Source: an uncultured Archangium sp. (GTDB lineage Bacteria; Myxococcota; Myxococcia; Myxococcales; Myxococcaceae). From it: a stretch of DNA of 10,387 bases. The DNA is taken from assembly GCA_946479335.1 (NCBI GenBank), contig CAMLFP010000187.1, positions 1 through 10,387 of the forward strand. The letters run 5' to 3'. A program made the position numbers and the translations under genes. The number at the start of each line of letters is the position of its first letter. The stretch's first letter is position 1. The notes under the pieces are model-generated. The model did not search any database. It was not told where the DNA came from and saw only the letters and a list, made by a program, of their open reading frames with translations. Below, one piece after another: positions 1-6,013 of the stretch.

Positions 1-1222
1 TGACGACCTCCTCGGGCTGGCCTGCGACACGCGCGTGCGCAACGCGGCCAGCGCGGCGGTGAAGGATCACGGCCTCACCGCGATCTCCGGCGGGCGCCTG
101 CAACACGCGCTCGAGGCGCGGGCCGCGTCGCTGCTGGGCGCTCCGGCGGCGCTGGTGATCGCCCACGAGTCGGCGCTGCTGGAGCTGCTCCCGTCGTGGC
201 GATTGCTGACCGAGGTGCGCGGCCGCCGCGTGCTGGAAGACGCCGCGCAGGTCGCGTCGCCAGAAGAAGCCGACACTGCGCTCAAGCACGCGGGCATCGT
301 CGGCGTGGTGCTGGAGGCGCTCCACCCGCTGGAGGGCGATCTCTCGATGGTGCCGCGCTACGCGGAGGTCTGTCAGCGCCACCACGCACGGCTGGTGGTG
401 ATCGACGACGCGCTGGGCGTGCTGGGGCCCAACGGCGGCGGTGCGATCGAGCACCTCTCGCTGTCGGCGCAGACGGCGGTGCGCATCGTCCCGCTGGGCG
501 GCGCCATCCCCGGAGCGGGCGCGCTGGTGCTGGGCGAGCCGGCGTTCATCGAGGCGCTGCGCGACGTGCTGCCGGTGCCCCCCGCGCCGATGCTCGCCGC
601 GTCGACCAAGGCGCTGGAGATCTCCGCGGCGGAAGGCACGCGCCGCGCCCGGCTGTTCGACGTCGCGCAGAAGCTCATCGGCGGCCTTCGCGCGCGGGGC
701 TTCGACACCGGGCCCGCGGTGACCCCGTGGATCCCCGCGTGGATCGGCGACGAGGCGCTGTGCGTGCAGTGGCTGGAGGCGCTCGCGGAGCACTCCATCG
801 CGTGCCGCGGCTGGCTCGCCGGCCCGCGCTCTCGCTTGCTGCTGACTCCGGGGGCGACGCTGACCGACGCGCAGGTGAATCAGGCGCTGGAGGTGTTCGA
901 ACGGCTCGCGCGCAAGCTGGCGTTGCCCGACGCGAGCTCCGTGACGAAAGACGCGCCGGTGCTGGCACGCCCCGGGAGCTACGCCTTCGGCGCGCCCGCC
1001 GCGATGCACTGGACCACCGTCGACCCGCGCGAACGCCGCCCGATGGACGCGACCACGCACAGCCCGACGGTGACGCCGTCGACGCCCGAGAATCTGTCGC
1101 TGCGAGATCGCGTGTTCGACGCGGTCGAGACCGTCACCTGGCGCGCGACCAACGTGGGCGGAGGCCAACTCCGCCGCGGCGCCGACGCGATCCGCGCGTT
1201 GTTCGACAAGAAGCGCGACTGA
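1..1222 (+). CDS. AONS/KBL-like fold-type I PLP enzyme homologue, 5'-truncated, probably catalytically inactive
   Basis: The reading frame is already open at the left edge (first full codon at 2), so the true start lies outside the window; a GTG at 35 is internal. The visible part has 406 residues. It opens with DDLLGLA, matching the NDYLGLA motif at about residue 45 of 8-amino-7-oxononanoate synthase, 2-amino-3-ketobutyrate CoA ligase and serine palmitoyltransferase. It continues with SGGRLQHALEARAASLLG (compare GSRL..G....H..LE..LA.F.G), LEGDLSMV (compare MDGD..PL) and VVIDDALGVLGPNGGG (401-448; compare VDEAHS.GVLG..GRG). In family members the DEAH-type motif is followed by TL(S/G)K(A/S), whose lysine binds PLP. 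Here that stretch (479-535) reads VPLGGAIPGAGALVLG with no lysine, and the DEAH histidine is also missing. About 85 extra residues follow the family fold. The protein may be a structural or regulatory partner, as the lysine-less LCB1 subunit is for serine palmitoyltransferase, or a decayed enzyme. Family assignment is firm; function is inference. Confidence 0.8.
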   Translation, partial: DDLLGLACDTRVRNAASAAVKDHGLTAISGGRLQHALEARAASLLGAPAALVIAHESALLELLPSWRLLTEVRGRRVLEDAAQVASPEEADTALKHAGIVGVVLEALHPLEGDLSMVPRYAEVCQRHHARLVVIDDALGVLGPNGGGAIEHLSLSAQTAVRIVPLGGAIPGAGALVLGEPAFIEALRDVLPVPPAPMLAASTKALEISAAEGTRRARLFDVAQKLIGGLRARGFDTGPAVTPWIPAWIGDEALCVQWLEALAEHSIACRGWLAGPRSRLLLTPGATLTDAQVNQALEVFERLARKLALPDASSVTKDAPVLARPGSYAFGAPAAMHWTTVDPRERRPMDATTHSPTVTPSTPENLSLRDRVFDAVETVTWRATNVGGGQLRRGADAIRALFDKKRD

Positions 1223-1232
1223 CTCGCCCGGG

Positions 1233-1256
1233 GCGCATGTGCGCAAACCTGCGCGC
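1233..1256 (+). terminator. Possible weak terminator hairpin after the PLP-enzyme gene
   Basis: About 10 nt after the stop codon there is a dyad, GCGCATGTGCGC (1233-1244). Overlapping it is a 6-bp stem GTGCGC / GCGCGC around the loop AAACCT (1239-1256, including one T-G pair). No run of T follows, so this is not a convincing intrinsic terminator. In DNA this GC-rich such stems arise easily by chance. Confidence 0.2.
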
Positions 1257-1292
1257 GCCACGCATCCCCACCGCTACTCCCCTACGAAATGA

Positions 1293-1523
1293 CGGTGCAC
1301 GCCTCCGGTTGCGCGGTGACAGGTCGCCGCTGCACGGTGACGGGCTGCCGGTGCACCGTGACAGGCCGCCGCTGCATGGTGACAGGCTGCCGGTGCTCGG
1401 TGACCGGGCGCCGCTGCACGGTGATCGGCTGCCGCTGCATGGTGATCGGCTGCCGCTGCGCGGTGACAGGCTGCCGTTGCACAGCGACCGGCTGCCGCTG
1501 CGCGGTGTCGGTCCGCCGTTGCG
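1293..1523. repeat. Array of eleven imperfect 21-bp tandem repeats
   Basis: Units begin at 1293, 1314, 1335, 1356, 1377, 1398, 1419, 1440, 1461, 1482 and 1503, each exactly 21 nt with no spacer. The consensus is roughly CGGTGAC-AGG-CTGCCGCTGCA. The first and last units are the most diverged, and the middle units differ at only a few positions. Many units contain the short dyad CGGC-T-GCCG. The period is seven codons, so several frames stay open on both strands. In the frame of the downstream gene each unit reads approximately C-x-V-T-G-(C/R)-R. The array fills most of the 339-nt gap between stop 1222 and ATG 1562. It could be an N-terminal coding repeat, a cluster of protein-binding sites, or a neutral tandem expansion; the sequence does not decide. 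Confidence 0.93.
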
Positions 1524-1545
1524 CGAATCCGCGCCTCACGTCGCG

Positions 1546-1551
1546 TATCTT
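1546..1551 (+). promoter_or_regulatory. Candidate -10 element before the DUF2199-like gene
   Basis: TATCTT lies 10 nt before the ATG at 1562, inside otherwise very GC-rich DNA. No Shine-Dalgarno sequence is visible between it and the ATG, and no -35 hexamer is clear at 16-18 nt spacing. If the hexamer is used, transcription would begin almost at the start codon, giving a leaderless mRNA. Confidence 0.35.
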
Positions 1552-1561
1552 CCGCACGCGC

Positions 1562-2464
1562 ATGTCGACCCGCTACGAGATCGAATTCGAAGATCCGGTC
1601 ACGTTTCACTGCGACTGCTGCGGAGGTCTGACCTTCCGGCTGACGCGCTTCGTGCATCGCGACGGTGACGCATTCGCCGTCTACTACGCGACGTACTCGA
1701 ACAATCACGAAGGCAACGAGCTCGCCATGCTGATCTCCCTTGGCGAGTGGGGAGAAGACAGCAGCCCCGAACAGCGCGCGGCGTTCTATTGCCGGGTGCG
1801 CCCCACCGACGACTCCTACGAAGTGATGCCCGACGACGTGGCGCACTCACCGTGGAGCTCCGCGAAGATCATCGGCGCAAAGCTCACGCGCGAGCAGGCG
1901 CGTGCCCACGAATGGAAAGCCTCCGCCTTCGAGGTGTTGGACGAAGCGTTCCTCGTGGACCGTTCTCTGCGCGGCTTTCTCGATCGCGTGCACTGTGGCG
2001 ACGCCGCGGTGCCGCTGGAGTTCGGCTACGGCGCGCCCGACGAGATCTTCGCGCTCACGGCCGATCAAAAGTCGCGCGCGACCATTCACCGGAGCTTCGC
2101 CACGCTCGACGGAAACCGGTTCTTCATCCGCGGCCTGCTCCCGATTCCGGTGGAGGGCTACGACCGCTGGTGCATCGGCTTGTGGGTGGAGATCTCGCAC
2201 GCCGACTTCGATGCGTGCCGTGCCGCGTGGGACGACCCCGAGCGCTACACGAGGCTGCAGTTCATCGGGCGCATCGCCAACGACGTCGAATCTGACGCAG
2301 CGCTCGCAGTGCGCCGTGAGACCGAAGTGACGCTCCACGTTCCCGACGCGAAGGTACGACCGCACATCCGGAGCACACCGGACGCCGAACTCGCTGCGCT
2401 GATCTCGCGCGTCTGGCCGAAGGCGGAGTTCGAGGCCTACGCGGTCCAGCGCGGGTTACTCTGA
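1562..2464 (+). CDS. DUF2199-like domain protein with a fused Cys-containing N-terminal domain
   Basis: The protein has 300 residues. The C-terminal half (about 150-300) resembles DUF2199: LDGNRFFIRGLLPIPV (182-197), then WCIGLWVEIS, F-x-A-C-R-x-A-W-D-D-P, QFIGRIAN and a V-R-P-H-I segment before a short C-terminal helix. DUF2199 has no established biochemical role. Residues about 15-95 look like a separate domain: CDCCG (17-21), VYY-x-T, LGEWGEDSSPEQRAAF and Y-E-V-M. They recall small uncharacterised proteins with a CxCC motif and a GxWGE signature. The usual DUF2199 N-terminal C-x-C-C-G-x-x-H motif appears displaced, with only H-C-G at 144-146 before the domain. The ATG at 1562 is preferred because homology starts soon after it. 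The frame stays open back to an ATG at 1289, which would add 91 residues encoded largely by the 21-bp repeats. The stop codon abuts that of rdgB on the other strand. Confidence 0.75.
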   Translation: MSTRYEIEFEDPVTFHCDCCGGLTFRLTRFVHRDGDAFAVYYATYSNNHEGNELAMLISLGEWGEDSSPEQRAAFYCRVRPTDDSYEVMPDDVAHSPWSSAKIIGAKLTREQARAHEWKASAFEVLDEAFLVDRSLRGFLDRVHCGDAAVPLEFGYGAPDEIFALTADQKSRATIHRSFATLDGNRFFIRGLLPIPVEGYDRWCIGLWVEISHADFDACRAAWDDPERYTRLQFIGRIANDVESDAALAVRRETEVTLHVPDAKVRPHIRSTPDAELAALISRVWPKAEFEAYAVQRGLL

Positions 2465-2467
2465 TCA
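2462..2467. other. Abutting convergent stop codons forming TGATCA
   Basis: The + strand TGA at 2462-2464 is followed directly by TCA at 2465-2467, the reverse complement of the rdgB TGA. The two stop codons form one 6-bp palindrome with no base between the coding regions. No terminator fits between the genes, so each transcript must end inside, or antisense to, the other gene. Confidence 0.95.
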
Positions 2468-3034
2468 AAGTTCCTTCAGCGCTGGCAACATCAAGCGGAA
2501 CGCGTGACCGCGATGCGAGACGGCCGACTTCTCATCGCGCGACAGCTCCGCCATCGACTGTCCCGACGGCAGCATGAACACCGGGTCATAGCCGAAGCCG
2601 TTTGCGCCGCGCCGCTCGCCGCCGATCTCGCCTTCGCAGGTGCCGCGCGTGAAGAGCTCGGTGCCGTCCGGCCGCGCGAGGCACAGCACGCACACGAAGC
2701 GCGCGGTGCGCGGAGCCTTCCCCGCCATCGCGCCGAGCAGCTTGTCGATGCGCTCGCTCTCGGTCGGCGCGTAGCGCGCCGAGTGCACGCCGGGCGCGCC
2801 ATCGAGCGCGTCGACCACCAACCCTGAATCATCGGCGAGCGCGGGTAGCCCGGTGGCGGCCGCGAACGCGTGCGCCTTCTTCGCGGCGTTGCCCTCGAAG
2901 GTGTCGGCGTCTTCGACGACCTCGGCGATCTCCGGGAAGTCCTTCGCGCTCTTCACCTGCCACCCGTCGCCCAGCAGCGCCTCCAGCTCCTTCAGCTTGC
3001 CGGCGTTGCCCGTCGCGAAGACGAGGGTCTTCAC
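2465..3034 (-). CDS. rdgB: RdgB/HAM1-family dITP/XTP pyrophosphatase
   Basis: This enzyme hydrolyses non-canonical purine nucleotides (dITP, ITP, XTP) to monophosphates plus pyrophosphate, keeping hypoxanthine and xanthine out of DNA and RNA. The 189-residue length is normal for the family. All landmarks are present: the triphosphate-binding start [11 protein letters not shown] (6-16), E48-[22 protein letters not shown] (67-86, with the conserved acidic pair at 68-69), NGFGYDPVF (145-153) and the base-recognition motif SHRGHAF (173-179). The start is GTG at 3034, whose GTGA overlaps the rph TGA by 4 nt, so translation is probably coupled. rph and rdgB are neighbours in many bacteria. It is the last gene of the minus-strand cluster. 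Confidence 0.97.
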   Translation of the reverse strand: MKTLVFATGNAGKLKELEALLGDGWQVKSAKDFPEIAEVVEDADTFEGNAAKKAHAFAAATGLPALADDSGLVVDALDGAPGVHSARYAPTESERIDKLLGAMAGKAPRTARFVCVLCLARPDGTELFTRGTCEGEIGGERRGANGFGYDPVFMLPSGQSMAELSRDEKSAVSHRGHAFRLMLPALKEL

Positions 3035-3744
3035 CCCAGCACCTGCTTCTGGAGCGCGATCAGCTTCGCGGTGGCGGCGAGGCCGGCGTCGAGCATCGCG
3101 TTCATCTGCGCGCGATCGAAGTGGCCCTTCTCGGCAGTGCCCTGCACCTCGACCAGCTTGTCGCCGTCGAGCGCGACGATGTTCAGGTCGACCTCGCCCG
3201 AGGAGTCTTCGACGTAGTCGAGATCGACAGAGACCTGGCCCTTCACCACGCCCACGGAGATCGCCGCGACGTGCGTGAGCTTCGGCATCTGCGAGATCGT
3301 GCCCTTCTCCTTCAACTTGCGCAGCGCGAGCACCATCGCGACGTACGCGCCGGTGATCGACGCGGTGCGGGTGCCGCCGTCGGCCTGGAGCACGTCGCAG
3401 TCGAGCGTGAGGGTGCGCTGGCCGAGCGACTTGAGATCGATCGCGGCGCGCAGCGAGCGCCCGATGAGCCGCTGGATCTCCTGCGTGCGGCCGCCCTGCT
3501 TGCCCTGCGCGGCCTCGCGCTTGCTGCGATCATGCGTGGCGCGCGGGAGCATCCCGTACTCGCCGGTGACCCAGCCCGAGCCGGTGCCGTACACGTGCGG
3601 CGGCACCTTCTCGTCGACCGACGCGGTGCAGTGCACCTTGGTGTCGCCGAACTCCACGAGGCAGGAGCCCTCGGCGTGCTTGTTGATGTGGGGCGTCAGG
3701 ATGACGGGGCGGGTGTCGAGCAATCCACGGTTGTACGAGCGCAT
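3031..3744 (-). CDS. rph: Ribonuclease PH
   Basis: RNase PH is a phosphorolytic 3'-to-5' exoribonuclease that trims the 3' ends of tRNA precursors using inorganic phosphate; it works as a hexameric ring in the cytoplasm. The 237-residue length is typical. Visible motifs are the [11 protein letters not shown] strand (33-43), [15 protein letters not shown] (57-71), and [16 protein letters not shown] (85-100) with phosphate-binding Arg86. [19 protein letters not shown] (115-133) carries Arg126, and [14 protein letters not shown] (173-186) ends in the metal-site aspartates at 180 and 186. The N-terminus [14 protein letters not shown] is a variant of the usual M-R-x-D-G-R. No strong Shine-Dalgarno precedes the ATG. 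The gene begins 14 nt after the amidase stop and overlaps rdgB by 4 nt. Confidence 0.97.
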   Translation of the reverse strand: MRSYNRGLLDTRPVILTPHINKHAEGSCLVEFGDTKVHCTASVDEKVPPHVYGTGSGWVTGEYGMLPRATHDRSKREAAQGKQGGRTQEIQRLIGRSLRAAIDLKSLGQRTLTLDCDVLQADGGTRTASITGAYVAMVLALRKLKEKGTISQMPKLTHVAAISVGVVKGQVSVDLDYVEDSSGEVDLNIVALDGDKLVEVQGTAEKGHFDRAQMNAMLDAGLAATAKLIALQKQVLG

Positions 3745-3758
3745 GATGAAGCTCGCAT

Positions 3759-4499
3759 CTACTCCGCTTTCTTGCCGTCGCGCGCCTCGATTTGCGCGAG
3801 GAACTGCCTCGCCCCGGCGACGATCGCGCGCGCCAACTTCGACTGGTACTGCGCGTCGTTGAGCTGCGGGCCCTCGTCGGGGTGCGAGACGAAGCCGACC
3901 TCCACCAGCACCGCCGGCGCCTCGAGGCCCATCAACACGTAGAACGGCGCCTGCTGCACGCCGCGATCTTGCGCGCCGGTCGCCTCGATCAACGCCTCGT
4001 GCACCGCGTACGCGAGGCGCGACGAGTCGGCGTGCGTCTCCGAGCGCTGCAGGTCGGCGAGGATGAACGAGAGCGTGTCGCCCGCGTGGCCCTGCGGCTG
4101 CGAGCCGGTCTCCGCGTTCTCGCGCGCCGCGACCTTCTTCGCGTCTTCACCCGAGGCCGCCGCCGAGAGGAAGTACGTCTCGATGCCCTGGTTCACGCGC
4201 CGCTGCTTCTCGGTGGGCATCGAGTTCGCGTGGATAGAGATGAACAGGTCGGGCTGCTTCGCGTTGGCCAGCTCCACGCGCTCCGAGAGGTGCACCAGCG
4301 CGTCCTTCTCGCGGGTCAACACCACGGTGGCCTTCAGCTCCTTCTCGAGCTGCGCCTTCACCTTCTTCGAGATCGTGAGGCACAGCTCCTTCTCGACGAG
4401 CCCGCCGGAGCCGGTGGCGCCGCCTTGCGTGCCGCCATGCCCGGGGTCGATGACGATCACCGGGCCGGCAGAGAGGGTGAGGAGCAACAGCGGCAGCAC
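3759..4499 (-). CDS. N-acetylmuramoyl-L-alanine amidase (Amidase_3 family)
   Basis: This is a zinc-dependent hydrolase of the AmiA/B/C and CwlM type that cleaves the bond between MurNAc and L-alanine in peptidoglycan, as in daughter-cell separation or wall turnover. The 246 residues are almost entirely the catalytic domain. The zinc ligands are His21 in IDPGHGG, Glu36 in LVEKEL and His90 in FISIHANS; the catalytic Glu200 lies in [10 protein letters not shown]. No AMIN or SPOR domain is present. The start is GTG at 4499. Residues 1-12 ([11 protein letters not shown]) look like a very short hydrophobic export signal with no positively charged n-region, so either the start is unusual or the true N-terminus differs. 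A -10-like TAGACT lies 8 nt upstream and no Shine-Dalgarno is seen. The gene sits 28 nt after the SelD-like gene and 14 nt before rph. Confidence 0.93.
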   Translation of the reverse strand: MLPLLLLTLSAGPVIVIDPGHGGTQGGATGSGGLVEKELCLTISKKVKAQLEKELKATVVLTREKDALVHLSERVELANAKQPDLFISIHANSMPTEKQRRVNQGIETYFLSAAASGEDAKKVAARENAETGSQPQGHAGDTLSFILADLQRSETHADSSRLAYAVHEALIEATGAQDRGVQQAPFYVLMGLEAPAVLVEVGFVSHPDEGPQLNDAQYQSKLARAIVAGARQFLAQIEARDGKKAE

Positions 4500-4507
4500 G
4501 GAGCGCG

Positions 4508-4513
4508 AGTCTA
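4508..4513 (-). promoter_or_regulatory. Candidate -10 element directly before the amidase gene
   Basis: On the minus strand TAGACT ends 8 nt before the GTG at 4499, within the 28-nt gap after the SelD-like gene. It has the TA-x-x-x-T shape of a sigma-70 -10 box. No -35 hexamer is recognisable. Transcription from here would give an almost leaderless mRNA and a secondary promoter for amidase-rph-rdgB. Confidence 0.3.
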
Positions 4514-4527
4514 CCCCGCCCGGCGCA

Positions 4528-5049
4528 TCACGCGAGCGTGACGCCCGCCTTGCCCTTCACCAGCGCGCCGATGAGCCAGCTCTCGACGCCCTTCTTGTGC
4601 AGCGCCGCGCCCAGCTTCTGCGCCTCGGCTTCAGGCACGGCGACCAGCAGCGCGCCGCTGGCGTCGGCGTCGAAGAGCACCTGGGCGATCGGCTCGGGCA
4701 GCCCTTCAGGCAGCAGCACGCCGTTCACCTCGGGCACGCGCTCGTGCGTCGCCACGCCCTGCTCCGACAGCTCGGGCACGCCCGCGATCAGCGGCACGCG
4801 CTCCAGTTCGATGACCACCAGCTTCTTCGCTGCGACCGCGAGCTCCGCCGCCGCGCCGAGGAGGCCCAGCGCGCCGAGCTCCACGGTCTTGAGGCCGCGC
4901 TTCACGAACTCGGAGGCCTCGGCCTCGTTCGATTCGCCGGTCAGCGCCTTGAGCTCCTTGGCGAGCTTCTTCGAGGCGAGCTTCTGCGCCACCGCGAGCT
5001 TCGCGATGCCGCTACCGATGGGTCTGGTCAACAGGAGAACGTCACTCAC
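4528..5049 (-). CDS. Stand-alone SelD C-terminal (AIRS_C/PurM-like) domain protein
   Basis: The 173-residue protein aligns by eye with the C-terminal half of selenide, water dikinase (SelD). DVLLLTRPIGSGI (3-15) matches the SelD DVL(V/L)LTKPLG(T/I)G. TVELGALGLLGAAAELA matches TD(V/I)TGFGLLGHxxEM, VPLIAGVPEL matches the (V/I)PxLxGxxE region, and VLFDADASGALLVAVPEAEA matches L-x-D-P-Q-T-S-G-G-L-L-x-A-V. The whole N-terminal ATP-binding half of SelD, with its catalytic Cys/Sec and Lys, is absent, and the TDxTGFG and PQTSGG signatures are altered. It is therefore unlikely to make selenophosphate. The start is GTG at 5049, whose GTGA overlaps the stop of the FHA gene by 4 nt, implying translational coupling. 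The homology is fairly clear; the role is unknown. Confidence 0.8.
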   Translation of the reverse strand: MSDVLLLTRPIGSGIAKLAVAQKLASKKLAKELKALTGESNEAEASEFVKRGLKTVELGALGLLGAAAELAVAAKKLVVIELERVPLIAGVPELSEQGVATHERVPEVNGVLLPEGLPEPIAQVLFDADASGALLVAVPEAEAQKLGAALHKKGVESWLIGALVKGKAGVTLA

Positions 5050-5969
5050 GCGGCGCGCACGTAGCCGCGCTCGAGCAAGCTGGCAACCGTCGTGGCGATC
5101 ACCACGTCGTCTTGCACCGCGTTGTCGTACGCGCCCTGGAGCGTGCCCCAGTTGATGACGAGCTGGAGCACGTCGAGTTCCTCGGGCTGCAGGTCGCGCA
5201 GCTGGGCCTGCATCGGCACGCTCAAGGTCAGCGTCTGATCGGCGGGCGGCAGCTGGCCCTCGACGCGCTTCAACTCATCGAGCTGGCGGAGCGCGTCCAT
5301 CAGCAGGTGGTCGGTGCTCTTCTCGAGCTCGGTGATGAACGACTCGTCAGACGGCGGGCGGAGCTCGAAGTCACCGGTCTCCCAGGTGACGATGCGGTTG
5401 AAGCTCTTCTCGGGCCCGAGGTCGTGGTTCTCGTCGATGACCGCGTAATAGATCTTGCCCTGGCGCAGGTAGATGCGGCCCTCGTGCTGGTTGGTCACCA
5501 CCAGCACGCCGTTCTTCTTCGAGGTGCCGAAGAGCTGCAGCAGGTCGGGGAGCGGGACCTCTTCGATCTTCCCCGTCATCGCCGTCTTGGTCTGCTTCTG
5601 GCTCTGCACCGCGGCGACCTGCTCCAGGTTCTGCTTCACCTGCGACTCGGTGAGATCGGGCGAGTTCGCGCCGGCCTTCACCAGCTTGAGGATCGACGTG
5701 CCCACCAGGATGCGATCGTTCTCCTTCAAGCGGTGCTGCTTGACCTTCTCGCCGTTGACGAAGGTGCCGTTGGTCGACCCGAGATCTTCGATGGTGATCT
5801 TCCCGCCGGTGATCGTGATCTTCGCGTGCTTGCGCGAGACCATGTCTTCGACCAGCACGATGTCGAGCTCGCTCGAGCGCCCGATGATCAGCTGCTTGTC
5901 TCCCTTCAGGGGGAACTCACCGCCCTGGTACTTCCCGGAGATGAACTTGAGGGCATACCCGTCAGACAT
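5046..5969 (-). CDS. FHA domain + DUF4388 (PATAN) protein
   Basis: FHA domains bind phosphothreonine peptides, usually made by Ser/Thr kinases, which myxobacteria have in abundance. From the ATG at 5969 the protein has 307 residues. The FHA domain (about 6-97) shows IIGRSSELDI (28-37), VSRKHAKI (44-51) and DLGSTNGTFVNG (62-73), so the phosphopeptide-binding Arg, Ser and Asn positions are intact. After a Gln/Lys-rich linker (about 104-130) comes a DUF4388/PATAN module (131-206: MTGKIEEVPLPDLLQLFG..., GRIYLRQGKIYYA), a domain found with response regulators and gliding or signalling proteins. A helical region with QPEELDVLQLV and a final LLERGYV segment resembles a winged-helix-like tail. GGGAG five nt upstream supports the 5969 start. 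A GTG at 6017 that overlaps the TPR stop as GTGA is an alternative and would add 16 residues. There is no signal peptide, so the protein is probably cytoplasmic. Confidence 0.93.
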   Translation of the reverse strand: MSDGYALKFISGKYQGGEFPLKGDKQLIIGRSSELDIVLVEDMVSRKHAKITITGGKITIEDLGSTNGTFVNGEKVKQHRLKENDRILVGTSILKLVKAGANSPDLTESQVKQNLEQVAAVQSQKQTKTAMTGKIEEVPLPDLLQLFGTSKKNGVLVVTNQHEGRIYLRQGKIYYAVIDENHDLGPEKSFNRIVTWETGDFELRPPSDESFITELEKSTDHLLMDALRQLDELKRVEGQLPPADQTLTLSVPMQAQLRDLQPEELDVLQLVINWGTLQGAYDNAVQDDVVIATTVASLLERGYVRAA

Positions 5970-5974
5970 CGCGA

Positions 5975-5979
5975 CTCCC
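5975..5979 (-). promoter_or_regulatory. Shine-Dalgarno GGGAG that favours the FHA gene start at 5969
   Basis: On the minus strand GGGAG stands 5 nt before the ATG at 5969. The in-frame GTG and ATG codons at 6017 and 6014 have no such sequence, and the 16 residues they would add do not belong to the FHA fold. Confidence 0.7.
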
Positions 5980-6013
5980 ATGAACGCGCGCGAGGGCGCA
6001 GACAGCGAAAGCA

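Noticed and set aside
1293..1523. CRISPR array
   Set aside because: The 21-bp units are directly adjacent with no unique spacers, and there are no cas genes in the window.
196..1668. Long + strand reading frame (490 codons) across the PLP gene and the repeats
   Set aside because: It is a frame-shifted shadow of the PLP gene: Arg/Ala/Gly-rich and low complexity. It stays open because of high GC and the 3n-length repeats.
1274..1846. Minus-strand reading frames through the repeats with His/Ala-rich or Gln-Arg-Pro heptads
   Set aside because: They run antisense to the DUF2199-like gene, have no homology, and exist because the 21-bp period keeps most frames open.
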